Source: CAADGL01 sp964643885
GTDB taxonomy: Bacteria; Planctomycetota; Phycisphaerae; UBA1845; Fen-1342
Length of the DNA: 19,623 nucleotides
Reading direction: 5' to 3'
NCBI GenBank assembly: GCA_964643885.1
Contig: CAZXUI010000084.1
Span: 1 to 19,623, forward strand
Made by a program: the position numbers and the translations under genes. Below the pieces are notes generated by a model that was given only the letters and a program-made list of their open reading frames with translations, was not told the origin of the DNA and did not search any database. Shown here one piece after another: positions 7,689-14,524 of the stretch (its first letter is position 1; each line of letters begins with the position of its first letter).

Positions 7689-8084
7689 TCAGCGGGCGGG
7701 CGTCCGCCGCACGGCCGCACGCCGCCGCCGTCGGGGCGACCGCCTACGTGGGGCGCTCGACGAAACGCGAAGCAGGGAGCCGACGATCTCGGGGTGTTCG
7801 TTGATTACCTGGAGCAGGCGAAGGGCGGCATCACTGGGCTGCCGCGCACCCGCTTCCCAGCTCTGGACGGTCCGGGGGGAGACGTTGAGCGTTCCGGCAA
7901 ATACCGCTTGCGACATGCGCAGGCGCCTGCGCAGCCGCAGGACGTCAGCCGGCCGAGCGCGGGGCGGCGGCGCTGGGAGCGTCGTGGTCTTGAGCGACCG
8001 CTCCCCCCGCGAGTACGCGATGCTGTTCTCGAGCCCCGACCGGATGAGGTCGAAGACCGTGGTCTCACGCTCGGAGTGGGCCAT
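7689..8084 (-). CDS. Xre/HigA-type antitoxin with helix-turn-helix
   Basis: 131 residues. The helix-turn-helix spans about residues 47-82: LRRRLRMSQAVFAGTLNVS then RTVQSWEAGARQPSDAALRLL, the pattern of antitoxins that partner RelE/HigB-type toxins. The N-terminal 40 residues are a family-like lead-in. After residue 110 the protein continues in an Arg/Pro/Ser-rich tail (PRRRSPRRRRR) not usual for the family. Its ATG overlaps the toxin stop codon by one base (TAATG), so translation is coupled and the order is toxin then antitoxin. It should bind the toxin and repress its own operon. Because the toxin frame is broken, it may act only as a repressor or as an orphan antidote. Confidence 0.85.
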   Translation of the reverse strand: MAHSERETTVFDLIRSGLENSIAYSRGERSLKTTTLPAPPPRARPADVLRLRRRLRMSQAVFAGTLNVSPRTVQSWEAGARQPSDAALRLLQVINEHPEIVGSLLRVSSSAPRRRSPRRRRRAAVRRTPAR

Positions 8085-8452
8085 TACCCGTACCTGCCTT
8101 TGCCACGAAAACTCGCCCGCGCCTCGCGCTTGGCTTGCTCTGCCAGTCGGCGAAGCACTCGTTTCTGCCCAGCGCTGAGATCGTCCTGCTCGCCCTTGCT
8201 GTAGATGGCGAGCAGATCAATCCGGTCGACCTCCGGAATGTGCAGATAAATGACTCGCAGGCCGCCGCGTCTTCACCTGGCCGCCGCGTGGTGCGCGACC
8301 CGCAGTTTCCGGATTCCGCCGCAACCGGGCATCACGGCGCCTTTGTCCGGCTGAGCCATCAACTCGTTCTGAAGCGCGCGATACGCGTCGTCATCCAGCA
8401 GCTCGGCGAGCCGGGCGCTGAAGCTTCTCGACTCGACGAAGGGCTTGCGCAC
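8084..8452 (-). pseudogene. RelE/HigB-type toxin gene interrupted by an in-frame TGA
   Basis: From GTG 8452 (AGGTAGGA just upstream; ATG 8470 is an alternative) the frame encodes 59 residues including FVESRSFSARLAELLDDD and GCGGIRKLRVAHH, then hits TGA at 8275-8273. Translation in the same frame continues with RRGGLRVIYLHIPEVDRIDL, then LLAIYSKGEQDDLSAGQKR, and ends at TAA 8086-8084. Together the halves make about 122 residues, normal for the RelE/HigB/ParE superfamily. The junction falls in the conserved basic loop, where relatives read like GRGKRGG. These toxins are ribosome-dependent mRNA endonucleases. The frame is undisturbed, so this looks like one base change, probably from GGA or CGA. 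A sequencing error or readthrough is not excluded. Confidence 0.85.
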
Positions 8453-8528
8453 TATCCTACCTGGTAGCATAGGGCAGCGCCGCGCGACAGTCCGGTCAAC
8501 TCCGCATTCGCGACGAGCGTCGTCGGAT

Positions 8529-8557
8529 TTGGTCCGGCCCGGACGGGCGGATATAGT
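8529..8557 (+). promoter_or_regulatory. Candidate sigma-70 promoter for the coiled-coil gene
   Basis: TTGGTC (8529-8534) and TATAGT (8552-8557) are separated by 17 bases. Transcription would start near 8564 and leave about 80 bases of leader before ATG 8645. It lies between the divergent toxin-antitoxin operon and this gene. Confidence 0.5.
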
Positions 8558-8644
8558 GGCGGTTGGCGGCGGCCGGGCGAGTCGATGGCACGATCCGCCC
8601 GCAGGCCGCTGGCCGATCCCTGTCCCACGTGGAGCCCGAATCTC

Positions 8645-9562
8645 ATGCATGCCCTTCAACGAATCTCGCTGTGCCTGGTGATCGCGGCGGTCGCGGCGGT
8701 CGGTCCGAGCCTCGGCCGGGCCGCGTTCTGGCCGGTGGCGGCCCCGTATCAGGAAAGCGGCCAGTCGGACGAGGCCAAGCCGGCCGACGCAAAGCAGGAA
8801 GGCGAGCCGGACGCCGACGAGGCCAAGCAGAAGGCGGAGGAAGAGAAGAAGAAGAAGAAGAAGGCCGAGGAGGAGAAGAAGGCGGCCGAGGAGCAGGCCA
8901 AGCAGGCGCGCGAGCGGCAACGCAAGCGCGTGCGGCTGGAGCGGGAGCTGAAAATGGCCGAGCTGCGGCACACCAAGACGCAGGCGGAACAGGAACACTC
9001 GGCCAGGGAACGTGGGGCGCGGTTGGCGCGGCTGGAGCAGGAGCTGGAGATCGCCCGGACGCGCCTGGCGATGCTCACTGAGCAGCAGATTCCGGACCGG
9101 ATCGCGCGGGGCGAGCTGGGCTTGCAGTGGTCGCGAGACAGCGTGCTGGAGGCGGAACAGGAACTGCACCAGCTCGAGCTGATGTACAGCGAGGATCAGC
9201 TCGCGGACAAGACGAAGGAGATCGTGCTGGAGCGCGGGCGTCGGCGGCTGGAACGCTCGCGGCGGAACCTGGAGCTGGCCGAGCGCGAGCACGTGCGCAT
9301 GGTCGAGCACGACATTCCGCTGGAAGTACGCGAGGCGCAGATGGGCGTGGAGAACAAGGCCCGCGAGATCGTGGGGCTGAGGCACGAAATACAGACCAGC
9401 CGCATCGACGTCGAGCTTTCGGCACTTTCGGCGGAGGCGGAGATGGAACGGCTGCGACAGGAGCTGGAGGACGTGCAGGAGGAAGAGCGCAAGGCGGCCC
9501 AGGAGGCGGCCGAGAAGGCCGCCAAGAAGACGGCCGACGCCGGCGAGGAGAAGCAGGAATGA
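8645..9562 (+). CDS. Exported coiled-coil protein of unknown function
   Basis: 305 residues from ATG 8645, which has GGAG about ten bases ahead; an in-frame ATG at 8585 would add 20 residues before the signal sequence. Residues 1-26 look like a cleavable signal peptide (RISLCLVIAAVAAVG then SLGRA). Residues about 40-65 are acidic and disordered-looking. A run of six lysines in an Ala/Glu/Lys-rich stretch follows, and the rest to about residue 290 is almost unbroken heptad-like coiled coil rich in Glu, Arg and Leu, interrupted once near QQIPDRIARGELGLQW and once near EHDIPLEVREAQMG. The lysine run is encoded by repeated AAG codons. No known family is recognised. The stop codon overlaps the next start (ATGA), so the two genes are coupled. 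Confidence 0.82.
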   Translation: MHALQRISLCLVIAAVAAVGPSLGRAAFWPVAAPYQESGQSDEAKPADAKQEGEPDADEAKQKAEEEKKKKKKAEEEKKAAEEQAKQARERQRKRVRLERELKMAELRHTKTQAEQEHSARERGARLARLEQELEIARTRLAMLTEQQIPDRIARGELGLQWSRDSVLEAEQELHQLELMYSEDQLADKTKEIVLERGRRRLERSRRNLELAEREHVRMVEHDIPLEVREAQMGVENKAREIVGLRHEIQTSRIDVELSALSAEAEMERLRQELEDVQEEERKAAQEAAEKAAKKTADAGEEKQE

Positions 9563-10737
9563 GGCGGGCGATTGTCGCAGCCGCCGCGGGGCTGATGCTG
9601 GCCGGGCTGGCGGCCGGCCAGGATTCCCGGCCGGCCGGACCGCCACCGGAGCGCGAGCGCGTCGTCGGGGAAGACGAGACGCGGTCGGCGATCCAGCGCG
9701 CGATCGCGTTTCTGGTGAAGGACCAGAACCCGGAGGGGTCTTGGGGCGGGCCACGGGGTGCGGTGTACACGTTCACGGGCAGCGTCTGGTCGAACCCGGA
9801 GACGCACCGGTCGTGGAAGGTGGCGACGACGGGGCTGGCGGTGCTGGCCCTGCTGGAGAGCGGGCCGGCGGAGGAGGCGAAGGCCGCGTGCGACCGGGGG
9901 ATCGACTACCTGATCGACCACGCCGTGGTGAAGCAGCCGAGCGAGTGGGACACGATGAACTCGTGGGCCTACATCTACGGGTTGCAGGCGCTGGTGGCGG
10001 CGTATCAGCATGAGCGCTACGCGGAATCGCCGCGGCGCGAGCGGATGCGGCCGGTGGCGGAGGCGCTGATCGGCAAGCTGTTGCAGCATCAGACGCTCAG
10101 CGGCGGCTGGGGGTACCTGGAGTTCGATGAGCCGCGGACGGTCCGGCCGCAGTGGGCGACGAGCTTCACGACGGCGGCGGGGCTTGTGGCGCTGTTGGAG
10201 GCGAAGGCGGCGGGGTTCTCGGTGGATGAGGGATTGATCGGGCGGGCGACGCGGGCGGTGCAGCGCTGCCGGCTGCCGACGGGTGCGTACACATACTCGG
10301 TGAATGCGATCGCGGACCCGCGGGGTCTGGAGTGGATCGACCAGATCAAGGGCTCGCTGGGGCGGATTCAGGTGTGCAACGAGTCGCTGCGGATGGCGGG
10401 CGACGCGTGGGTGACGGCGGAGCGGATGCGCGACGGGCTGGAGCAGTTCTTCCGGCATCATCGCTTTCTGGAGGCGGCGCTGAACCGGCCGATTCCGCAC
10501 GAGGCGTACTACTACAACTCGGGCTATTTCTATCTTTTCGGGCATTACTACGCGGCGCGGGTGATCCGGCAGCTTCCGGAGGCGGAGCGGGCGCGGCTGT
10601 GGCCGCGGCTGCGGTACGAGGTGATTCGGACGCAGGCGGCGGACGGATCGATGTGGGACTACGACATGCACGCGTACCACAAGCCGTATGGGGCGTCGTT
10701 CGGCCTTCTGGCGCTGATTGAGAGTCTGGAGTCGTAG
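9559..10737 (+). CDS. Exported prenyltransferase/squalene-cyclase-fold repeat protein
   Basis: 392 residues. Residues 1-20 are a signal peptide (MRRAIVAAAAGLMLAGLAAG). The rest resembles the alpha/alpha-barrel repeats of terpene cyclases and protein prenyltransferases: QW-like motifs QNPEGSWGG (56-64) and QTLSGGWGY (178-186), a third weak one GSMWDY (363-368), and helical stretches such as TTGLAVLALLES and TTAAGLVALLEA between them. The cyclase acid motif DxDD is absent, and the protein is exported, so it is unlikely to be a squalene-hopene cyclase. A Tyr-rich patch (EAYYYNSGYFYLFGHYYAAR, 315-334) is distinctive. The start is fixed by the ATGA overlap with the coiled-coil gene (AGGA just ahead). 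The function is unknown; the coupling suggests the two exported proteins act together. Confidence 0.82.
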   Translation: MRRAIVAAAAGLMLAGLAAGQDSRPAGPPPERERVVGEDETRSAIQRAIAFLVKDQNPEGSWGGPRGAVYTFTGSVWSNPETHRSWKVATTGLAVLALLESGPAEEAKAACDRGIDYLIDHAVVKQPSEWDTMNSWAYIYGLQALVAAYQHERYAESPRRERMRPVAEALIGKLLQHQTLSGGWGYLEFDEPRTVRPQWATSFTTAAGLVALLEAKAAGFSVDEGLIGRATRAVQRCRLPTGAYTYSVNAIADPRGLEWIDQIKGSLGRIQVCNESLRMAGDAWVTAERMRDGLEQFFRHHRFLEAALNRPIPHEAYYYNSGYFYLFGHYYAARVIRQLPEAERARLWPRLRYEVIRTQAADGSMWDYDMHAYHKPYGASFGLLALIESLES

Positions 10738-10814
10738 TCGGTAGGTGCGTCGACGGCCGTACTCGCCGCGCTCGGCCGCTGGGTCGTGAGAAGTCGTCGG
10801 CAGGGCACGCATGC

Positions 10815-10936
10815 GACAAAGAGGATCTTTGTCGTACCTCGCTTTCGGAATCACGTGGGTGCGAGATGGGAATCTCGCACCAGCGGGATTCGACAGGTCG
10901 GAGACCTGTCGCCCAGTGACCGGCCGGAGGCCGGTC
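10815..10936. repeat. Hairpin cluster: three GGA-loop palindromes and one GGGA-loop palindrome
   Basis: Three 19-base palindromes share the form eight-base arm, GGA, eight-base arm, beginning GAC and ending GTC: arms GACAAAGA/TCTTTGTC at 10815-10833, GACAGGTC/GACCTGTC at 10892-10910, GACCGGCC/GGCCGGTC at 10918-10936. The arms differ but always pair, while the loop stays GGA. A fourth hairpin, arms GTGCGAGAT/ATCTCGCAC around GGGA, lies at 10859-10880; it and flanking bases (27 in all) recur exactly at 19331-19357. The gap between the barrel protein and rhamnulokinase genes holds this and the adjoining tandem repeat, and no gene. Confidence 0.88.
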
Positions 10937-11025
10937 CCCCAATGTTGAGGGGGCCGGTCCCCCAATGTTGAGGAGGCCGGTCCCCATTTTCGGAGCAGTG
11001 GGTCCCCAAGTTTCAGGGGGCAGCC
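10929..11025. repeat. Tandem 23-base repeat with C-run/G-run arms
   Basis: The segment GGCCGGTCCCCCAATGTTG starts at 10929 and 10952. A shortened copy starts at 10975, and a diverged copy (GGTCCCCAAGTTTCAGGGGG) at about 11001. The period is 23 bases. It begins inside the last GGA-loop hairpin, so it looks like local amplification of that hairpin's 3' arm and tail. Confidence 0.8.
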
Positions 11026-11062
11026 GGGGCGCAAACGGGACTCAGGCGGGAGTTGTGGCGCG

Positions 11063-12550
11063 GTGGCGGGTCCTTCGTTCGTGGCGGTTGATCTGGGGGC
11101 GTCCAGCGGGCGGGCGATGCTCGGCACGCTTGAGAAGGGCACACTGTCGCTGCGCGAGTTGCATCGCTTCGCGAACGGACCGCTGGAGCGCGAGGACGGC
11201 CTGCATTGGGACGCGCCACGGCTGCTGGCGGAGATTAAGGCCGCGCTGCGGCGATGCGCGGCCGAGGGAATCGAGCCGGCGGGAGTCGGCATCGATACCT
11301 GGGGCGTGGATTACGGCCTGCTGGATGATGCAGGCGAGCTGATCGGACTCCCCTACCACTATCGCGATCAGCGTACCGTCGGACAGATGGAGCGCGTCTT
11401 GGCGCATGTGCCGCGCGAGGAGCTCTACGCCCGCACCGGTACGCAGTTCATGCCGCTGAACACGCTCTATCAGCTCATGGCGGACCGGGCGGCAGGCGAC
11501 GGCCGGCTGGAGCGGGCCGCGACGCTGCTGATGATGCCGGACCTGCTCGGATACTGGCTGACCGGAGAGCGCCGCAGCGAGCACAGCGTCGCGAGCACGT
11601 CGCAATGCTATGACGTGGCCGGCGGGGCGTGGACGCTGGACCTCGCCGAGCGGCTGGGGTTGCCAGCCGGCATCTTTCCGCCGGTCGCGCGGTGCGCGAC
11701 GCCGCTCGGAAAGCTGCGGGCCGAAATCCAGCGAGAGACCGGACTGGGAGCCGTTCCGGTGATTCAGCCGGCCGGACACGACACGGCCTGCGCCGTGGCG
11801 GCCGTCCCGGCGGCGGGCGAGGACTGGGCGTACGTGAGCTGCGGAACGTGGTCGCTGATCGGCGTGGAGCTGGAGCGGCCGATCCGGACGGCCGAGGCGA
11901 TGGACTGCGAGATGACGAACGAGGGGGGCGTGGAGGGGACGGTCCGCTTTCTGCGGAATGTGACCGGCCTGTGGCTGATCCAGGAGTGTCAGCGCGTCTG
12001 GGCCGAGCAGGGGCGGCGCTGGAGCTTCGAGGAGCTCGACCAGGCGGCCGAGGAGGCGATGCCGCTGGCCGCGCTGATCGACCCGGATGATCCGCGCTTC
12101 GCCGCACCGAGAGACATGCCGGCGGCGATGCGGGCGTACGTCGAGCAGACAAGGCAGCGGGTGCCGGAGAACGAGGGGGACCTGATGCGCTGCGCGCTGG
12201 ACAGCCTGGCGCTCAAGTGCCGCGTGGTGCTGGACGGGATCGAGCGGCTCACGGGCCGGGCGATCCGCGTCGTGCACCTGGTCGGAGGCGGGGTGCGCAA
12301 TGAGCTGCTGTGCCAGTTGACGGCGGACGCGACCGGGCGGGAGGTGCTGGCGGGGCCGGTCGAAGCGACGGCCGCGGGTAACGCGCTGCTTCAGGCGATG
12401 GCGCTGGGGCAGATCGGGTCGCGGCGTGAGTTGCGCGAGATTGTCCGGCGAAGCTGGACTGTCCGCCGTTACGAGCCGCGCGACACGGAGGCGTGGAACG
12501 AGGGGCTGGAGCGGTTCGAGACAATCGCTGCGCGAGTGCGCGGCGGGTAA
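11063..12550 (+). CDS. rhaB: Rhamnulokinase
   Basis: 495 residues, the usual size for RhaB of the FGGY sugar kinase family. It phosphorylates L-rhamnulose with ATP in rhamnose breakdown. Visible motifs are the first phosphate loop VDLGASSGR (9-17), the substrate-side GIDTWGVDYGLLD (76-88), FMPLNTLYQL, the catalytic-base region PAGHDTACAV with Asp240, SCGTWSLIGVE (259-269), and the ATP-site glycine motif VHLVGGGVRNELLCQL near residue 415. The start is GTG 11063 with GGGAG about ten bases upstream. No rhamnose isomerase, aldolase, transporter or regulator lies beside it. The gene ahead ends 325 bases away across hairpin repeats, and the next gene is unrelated. Confidence 0.95.
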   Translation: MAGPSFVAVDLGASSGRAMLGTLEKGTLSLRELHRFANGPLEREDGLHWDAPRLLAEIKAALRRCAAEGIEPAGVGIDTWGVDYGLLDDAGELIGLPYHYRDQRTVGQMERVLAHVPREELYARTGTQFMPLNTLYQLMADRAAGDGRLERAATLLMMPDLLGYWLTGERRSEHSVASTSQCYDVAGGAWTLDLAERLGLPAGIFPPVARCATPLGKLRAEIQRETGLGAVPVIQPAGHDTACAVAAVPAAGEDWAYVSCGTWSLIGVELERPIRTAEAMDCEMTNEGGVEGTVRFLRNVTGLWLIQECQRVWAEQGRRWSFEELDQAAEEAMPLAALIDPDDPRFAAPRDMPAAMRAYVEQTRQRVPENEGDLMRCALDSLALKCRVVLDGIERLTGRAIRVVHLVGGGVRNELLCQLTADATGREVLAGPVEATAAGNALLQAMALGQIGSRRELREIVRRSWTVRRYEPRDTEAWNEGLERFETIAARVRGG

Positions 12551-12585
12551 GGACCCTTCCCAGCCGGAATCGGCAGCGATGGCGG

Positions 12586-12614
12586 TTCGCCGGCCGCGCG
12601 GGGCGGGCTATACT
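12586..12614 (+). promoter_or_regulatory. Candidate promoter upstream of the hemerythrin-like gene
   Basis: TATACT (12609-12614) is a good -10 box; TTCGCC 17 bases upstream is a poor -35 box. The leader to ATG 12816 would be about 195 bases, and no gene is seen in that GC-rich stretch. Confidence 0.35.
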
Positions 12615-12815
12615 GAGGGTTGTCCGCCGGGCCGACCGGCCGGCGGCGACCGAGGCGGGCGGGGCGCCCGCGCTCCCCCGAGGAGCGCGTGGCGGGATGA
12701 TCACGTCGTGGGGCCTGACGAGGATGCCGACCGTCGCTGCGGCCGCGCGGCCGCTGGGCGAGTCCGGTCGTATCAGGCATTGGGGAGGGTGTTCGGGAGG
12801 CCAAGGGAGAATGCC

Positions 12816-13283
12816 ATGTCGGCCAAGGAGCCTCGCCCGAGCGATCTGGCGGAATGGATGAAGTCGGAGCACCAGGCGCTGACGGAGCTGTCCGGCGTGA
12901 TCCGCAAGCACTGTGCCCTGCTGCCGGAGACGGACGCGGGGGCGTGGCTGAGCGGGCTGGTGGCGGCGTTCGAGCGGCTGCGGGCGCACCTGCACCGCCA
13001 TTTCGCCGCGCAGGAGTCGGGCGGCTACATGCGGATGGTAACGGAGAACCGGCCGACGCTCTCACGGGAGGTGGAGCGGCTGCTGGGTGAGCATGCCCAG
13101 TTGTCGCTGATGGCGGACCGGCTGGCGAAAGACCTTGCGGAGGCGCGGCCGGAGCACCGCCTGGTGACGGCGGACCTGTCGGCGCGGGTGCAGCGGTTCA
13201 TCGCCGTGGTCGGCCAGCACGACCAGCGCGAGAACATGATCACGCTCTTCGTGGCCAGCCAGGACATCGGCGTGGGCGACTGA
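12816..13283 (+). CDS. Hemerythrin-like (HHE) cation-binding protein
   Basis: 155 residues predicted as a four-helix bundle. Candidate di-iron ligands are spaced as in HHE domains: His19 (SEHQAL), His58/60/62 followed by Glu67 (HLHRHFAAQESGGYM), His93 (GEHAQL), and His135/Glu139 (GQHDQRENM). Such proteins bind a non-heme di-iron centre and serve in oxygen or nitric oxide sensing, iron storage or repair; which one cannot be told here. The start is ATG 12816, with GGGAGA about eight bases upstream. The frame stays open further upstream, but that stretch lies antisense-like over the rhamnulokinase end and lacks family features. The next gene is thiol peroxidase, which suggests a redox-stress neighbourhood. 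Confidence 0.82.
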   Translation: MSAKEPRPSDLAEWMKSEHQALTELSGVIRKHCALLPETDAGAWLSGLVAAFERLRAHLHRHFAAQESGGYMRMVTENRPTLSREVERLLGEHAQLSLMADRLAKDLAEARPEHRLVTADLSARVQRFIAVVGQHDQRENMITLFVASQDIGVGD

Positions 13284-13340
13284 GGCAGCGCTGTGCGGGG
13301 CGTGTGGCGGGCGGTCAGTGGCGGGCGGGCGGGGCGCGGG

Positions 13341-13346
13341 TACAAT
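13341..13346 (+). promoter_or_regulatory. Possible -10 box of tpx
   Basis: TACAAT, one mismatch from consensus, lies 38 bases before the tpx ATG in otherwise very GC-rich DNA. No -35 match is seen at the right distance. Confidence 0.35.
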
Positions 13347-13384
13347 CCGCCGTCATCCCAAACCTCAGCAAGGAGCAGAGCACT

Positions 13385-13891
13385 ATGGCACGCACAGTCA
13401 CTCTGAAGGGGAATCCGCTGACGCTGGCCGGTCCGGAGCTGAAAGCCGGGGACAAAGCGCCCGACGCGCGGCTCCGCAAGGACCTGACGACGGATGTGCG
13501 GATCAGCGAGACGAACGGGAAGACCCGCATATTCAGCGTGGTGCCGTCGCTGGACACGTCGGTTTGCGCGACGCAGACGAAGCGATTCAACCAGGAAGCG
13601 GCGAACCTGCCAGACGTGACGATCTACACGATCAGTTGCGATCTGCCGATGGCGCAGAAGCGGTTCTGCGAGTCGGCGGGGATCAATCCGGAGCGGGTCG
13701 TCACGCTGAGCGACCATCGCGAGACCGCTTTCGGGCAGGCCTACGGCACGCTGATTCCGGATCTGCGGATCCTGTGCCGGGCGCTGTTCGTCGTGGACGC
13801 GGGCGGAACGATCCGGCACGTCGAGTACGTGCCCGAGATCGCTACGGAGCCGAATTACGAGGCGGCACTGAAGGTCATTCGTAGCCTGTAA
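13385..13891 (+). CDS. tpx: Thiol peroxidase, atypical 2-Cys peroxiredoxin
   Basis: 168 residues, the same length as E. coli Tpx. It reduces hydrogen peroxide and alkyl hydroperoxides using thioredoxin. The peroxidatic cysteine is Cys61 in PSLDTSVCATQTKRFN and the resolving cysteine Cys95 in QKRFCESAG, matching the known Cys61/Cys95 pair of E. coli Tpx. An extra cysteine sits at 85 (TISCDLP), and another lies in RILCRALFVVD. The start ATG 13385 follows AAGGAG by nine bases. It lies about 100 bases after the hemerythrin-like gene and could be cotranscribed or use its own -10-like TACAAT. Confidence 0.96.
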   Translation: MARTVTLKGNPLTLAGPELKAGDKAPDARLRKDLTTDVRISETNGKTRIFSVVPSLDTSVCATQTKRFNQEAANLPDVTIYTISCDLPMAQKRFCESAGINPERVVTLSDHRETAFGQAYGTLIPDLRILCRALFVVDAGGTIRHVEYVPEIATEPNYEAALKVIRSL

Positions 13892-14129
13892 GCGCTGCGG
13901 CGGCCGGGCGGAAGCGACGACGAACCGTCCACAAATCGAGCGCAAAGCCTGCGCGTGGCCGGTCAATCTGACAGCTCGCCCGGGAAAAAGTGCCGATGAT
14001 GTGCGGGCGGAAGCGCTCACGCGCTCCGGCCGAATCGAGTCTAAGATACTCTCTTAAAAGCAGTTACGGTTCCGAGAGCGCGGCCGGCCGGCGGTCGTGG
14101 TATCGAAGTTGCTTGGCGGCGAGTACCCT

Positions 14130-14164
14130 GGCCGCGGGGAGCGATTCTCATTGACGCCGCGGCC
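14130..14164. promoter_or_regulatory. Inverted repeat around the groES -35 box
   Basis: GGCCGCGG (14130-14137) and CCGCGGCC (14157-14164) are exact inverted repeats 19 bases apart, enclosing TTGACG at 14151-14156. It could be an operator. In DNA this GC-rich, chance is a real alternative. Confidence 0.3.
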
Positions 14165-14179
14165 GAAGTTGGGGAGAAT
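14151..14179 (+). promoter_or_regulatory. Candidate sigma-70 promoter of groES
   Basis: TTGACG (5/6) and GAGAAT (4/6) are separated by 17 bases, with a start expected near 14186 and a leader of about 23 bases carrying the AGAGAGGGAG ribosome binding site. Confidence 0.5.
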
Positions 14180-14208
14180 CTTGTTGCAACTCAAGAGAGG
14201 GAGCGTGT

Positions 14209-14505
14209 ATGGCGCGTGTGTCGATCCGACCGTTGGGAGAGAAGGTGCTGGTCAAGCGGCTTGAGGCGGATGAACGTACGGCGGGCGGCATTGTGTTGCC
14301 TGATTCGGCCCGGGAGAAGCCCAAGCGCGGCACGATTCTCAGCGTTGGAGAGGGCCGCCTGTTGGAGAGCGGGAAGCGGCAGCCGCTACAGGTCAAGAGC
14401 GGTGATCAGGTGCTGTTCAGCAGTTATGCGGGCACCGAGCTGAAGGTGAATGGCGAGGAAGTTCTCATCATGGACGAGAGCGATGTCCTCGCAATCGTGG
14501 GTTAA
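14209..14505 (+). CDS. groES: Co-chaperonin GroES
   Basis: 98 residues, normal for GroES, the heptameric lid of the GroEL folding chamber in the cytoplasm. Visible hallmarks are the opening IRPLGEKVLVKR, the mobile GroEL-binding loop ERTAGGIVLPDSAREKPKRG, and the closing VNGEEVLIMDESDVLAIVG. The ATG follows AGAGAGGGAG. In most bacteria groEL comes next; here a 76-residue protein of unknown family follows after 19 bases and then two terminators, so any GroEL partner must be encoded elsewhere. Some planctomycetes carry several groES/groEL loci, so this may be an extra copy. Confidence 0.96.
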   Translation: MARVSIRPLGEKVLVKRLEADERTAGGIVLPDSAREKPKRGTILSVGEGRLLESGKRQPLQVKSGDQVLFSSYAGTELKVNGEEVLIMDESDVLAIVG

Positions 14506-14524
14506 CCTTAGCAGGGAAGTTGCC

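Larger units (their letters stand above)
13892..14208. other. Non-coding gap between tpx and groES
   Basis: 317 bases with no convincing gene on either strand. The middle (about 14037-14070) is unusually AT-rich for this window, with TCTAAGATACTCTCTTAAAA, and may hold a promoter or protein site. The last 80 bases hold the candidate groES promoter and an inverted repeat. I found no CIRCE element (GAGTGCTAA-type half-sites) and no tRNA. Confidence 0.6.

Noticed and set aside
8273..8275. TGA read as selenocysteine or as a recoded sense codon
   Set aside because: RelE-type toxins are not known selenoproteins and I see no SECIS-like hairpin just downstream. TGA ends several intact genes here (the DUF2723 gene, the glycosyltransferase, the transporter ATPase), so it is a normal stop in this organism.
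9559..10737. Squalene-hopene cyclase
   Set aside because: The protein has a signal peptide, is only 392 residues long (cyclases are over 600), and lacks the DxDD motif.
12426..12815. N-terminal extension of the hemerythrin-like protein
   Set aside because: The first part overlaps the rhamnulokinase gene in another frame, the rest is Arg/Gly/Pro-rich filler, and ATG 12816 has GGGAGA just upstream.
13892..14208. CIRCE operator or tRNA gene upstream of groES
   Set aside because: No GAGTGCTAA-like half-sites and no cloverleaf or T-loop sequence could be found by eye on either strand.
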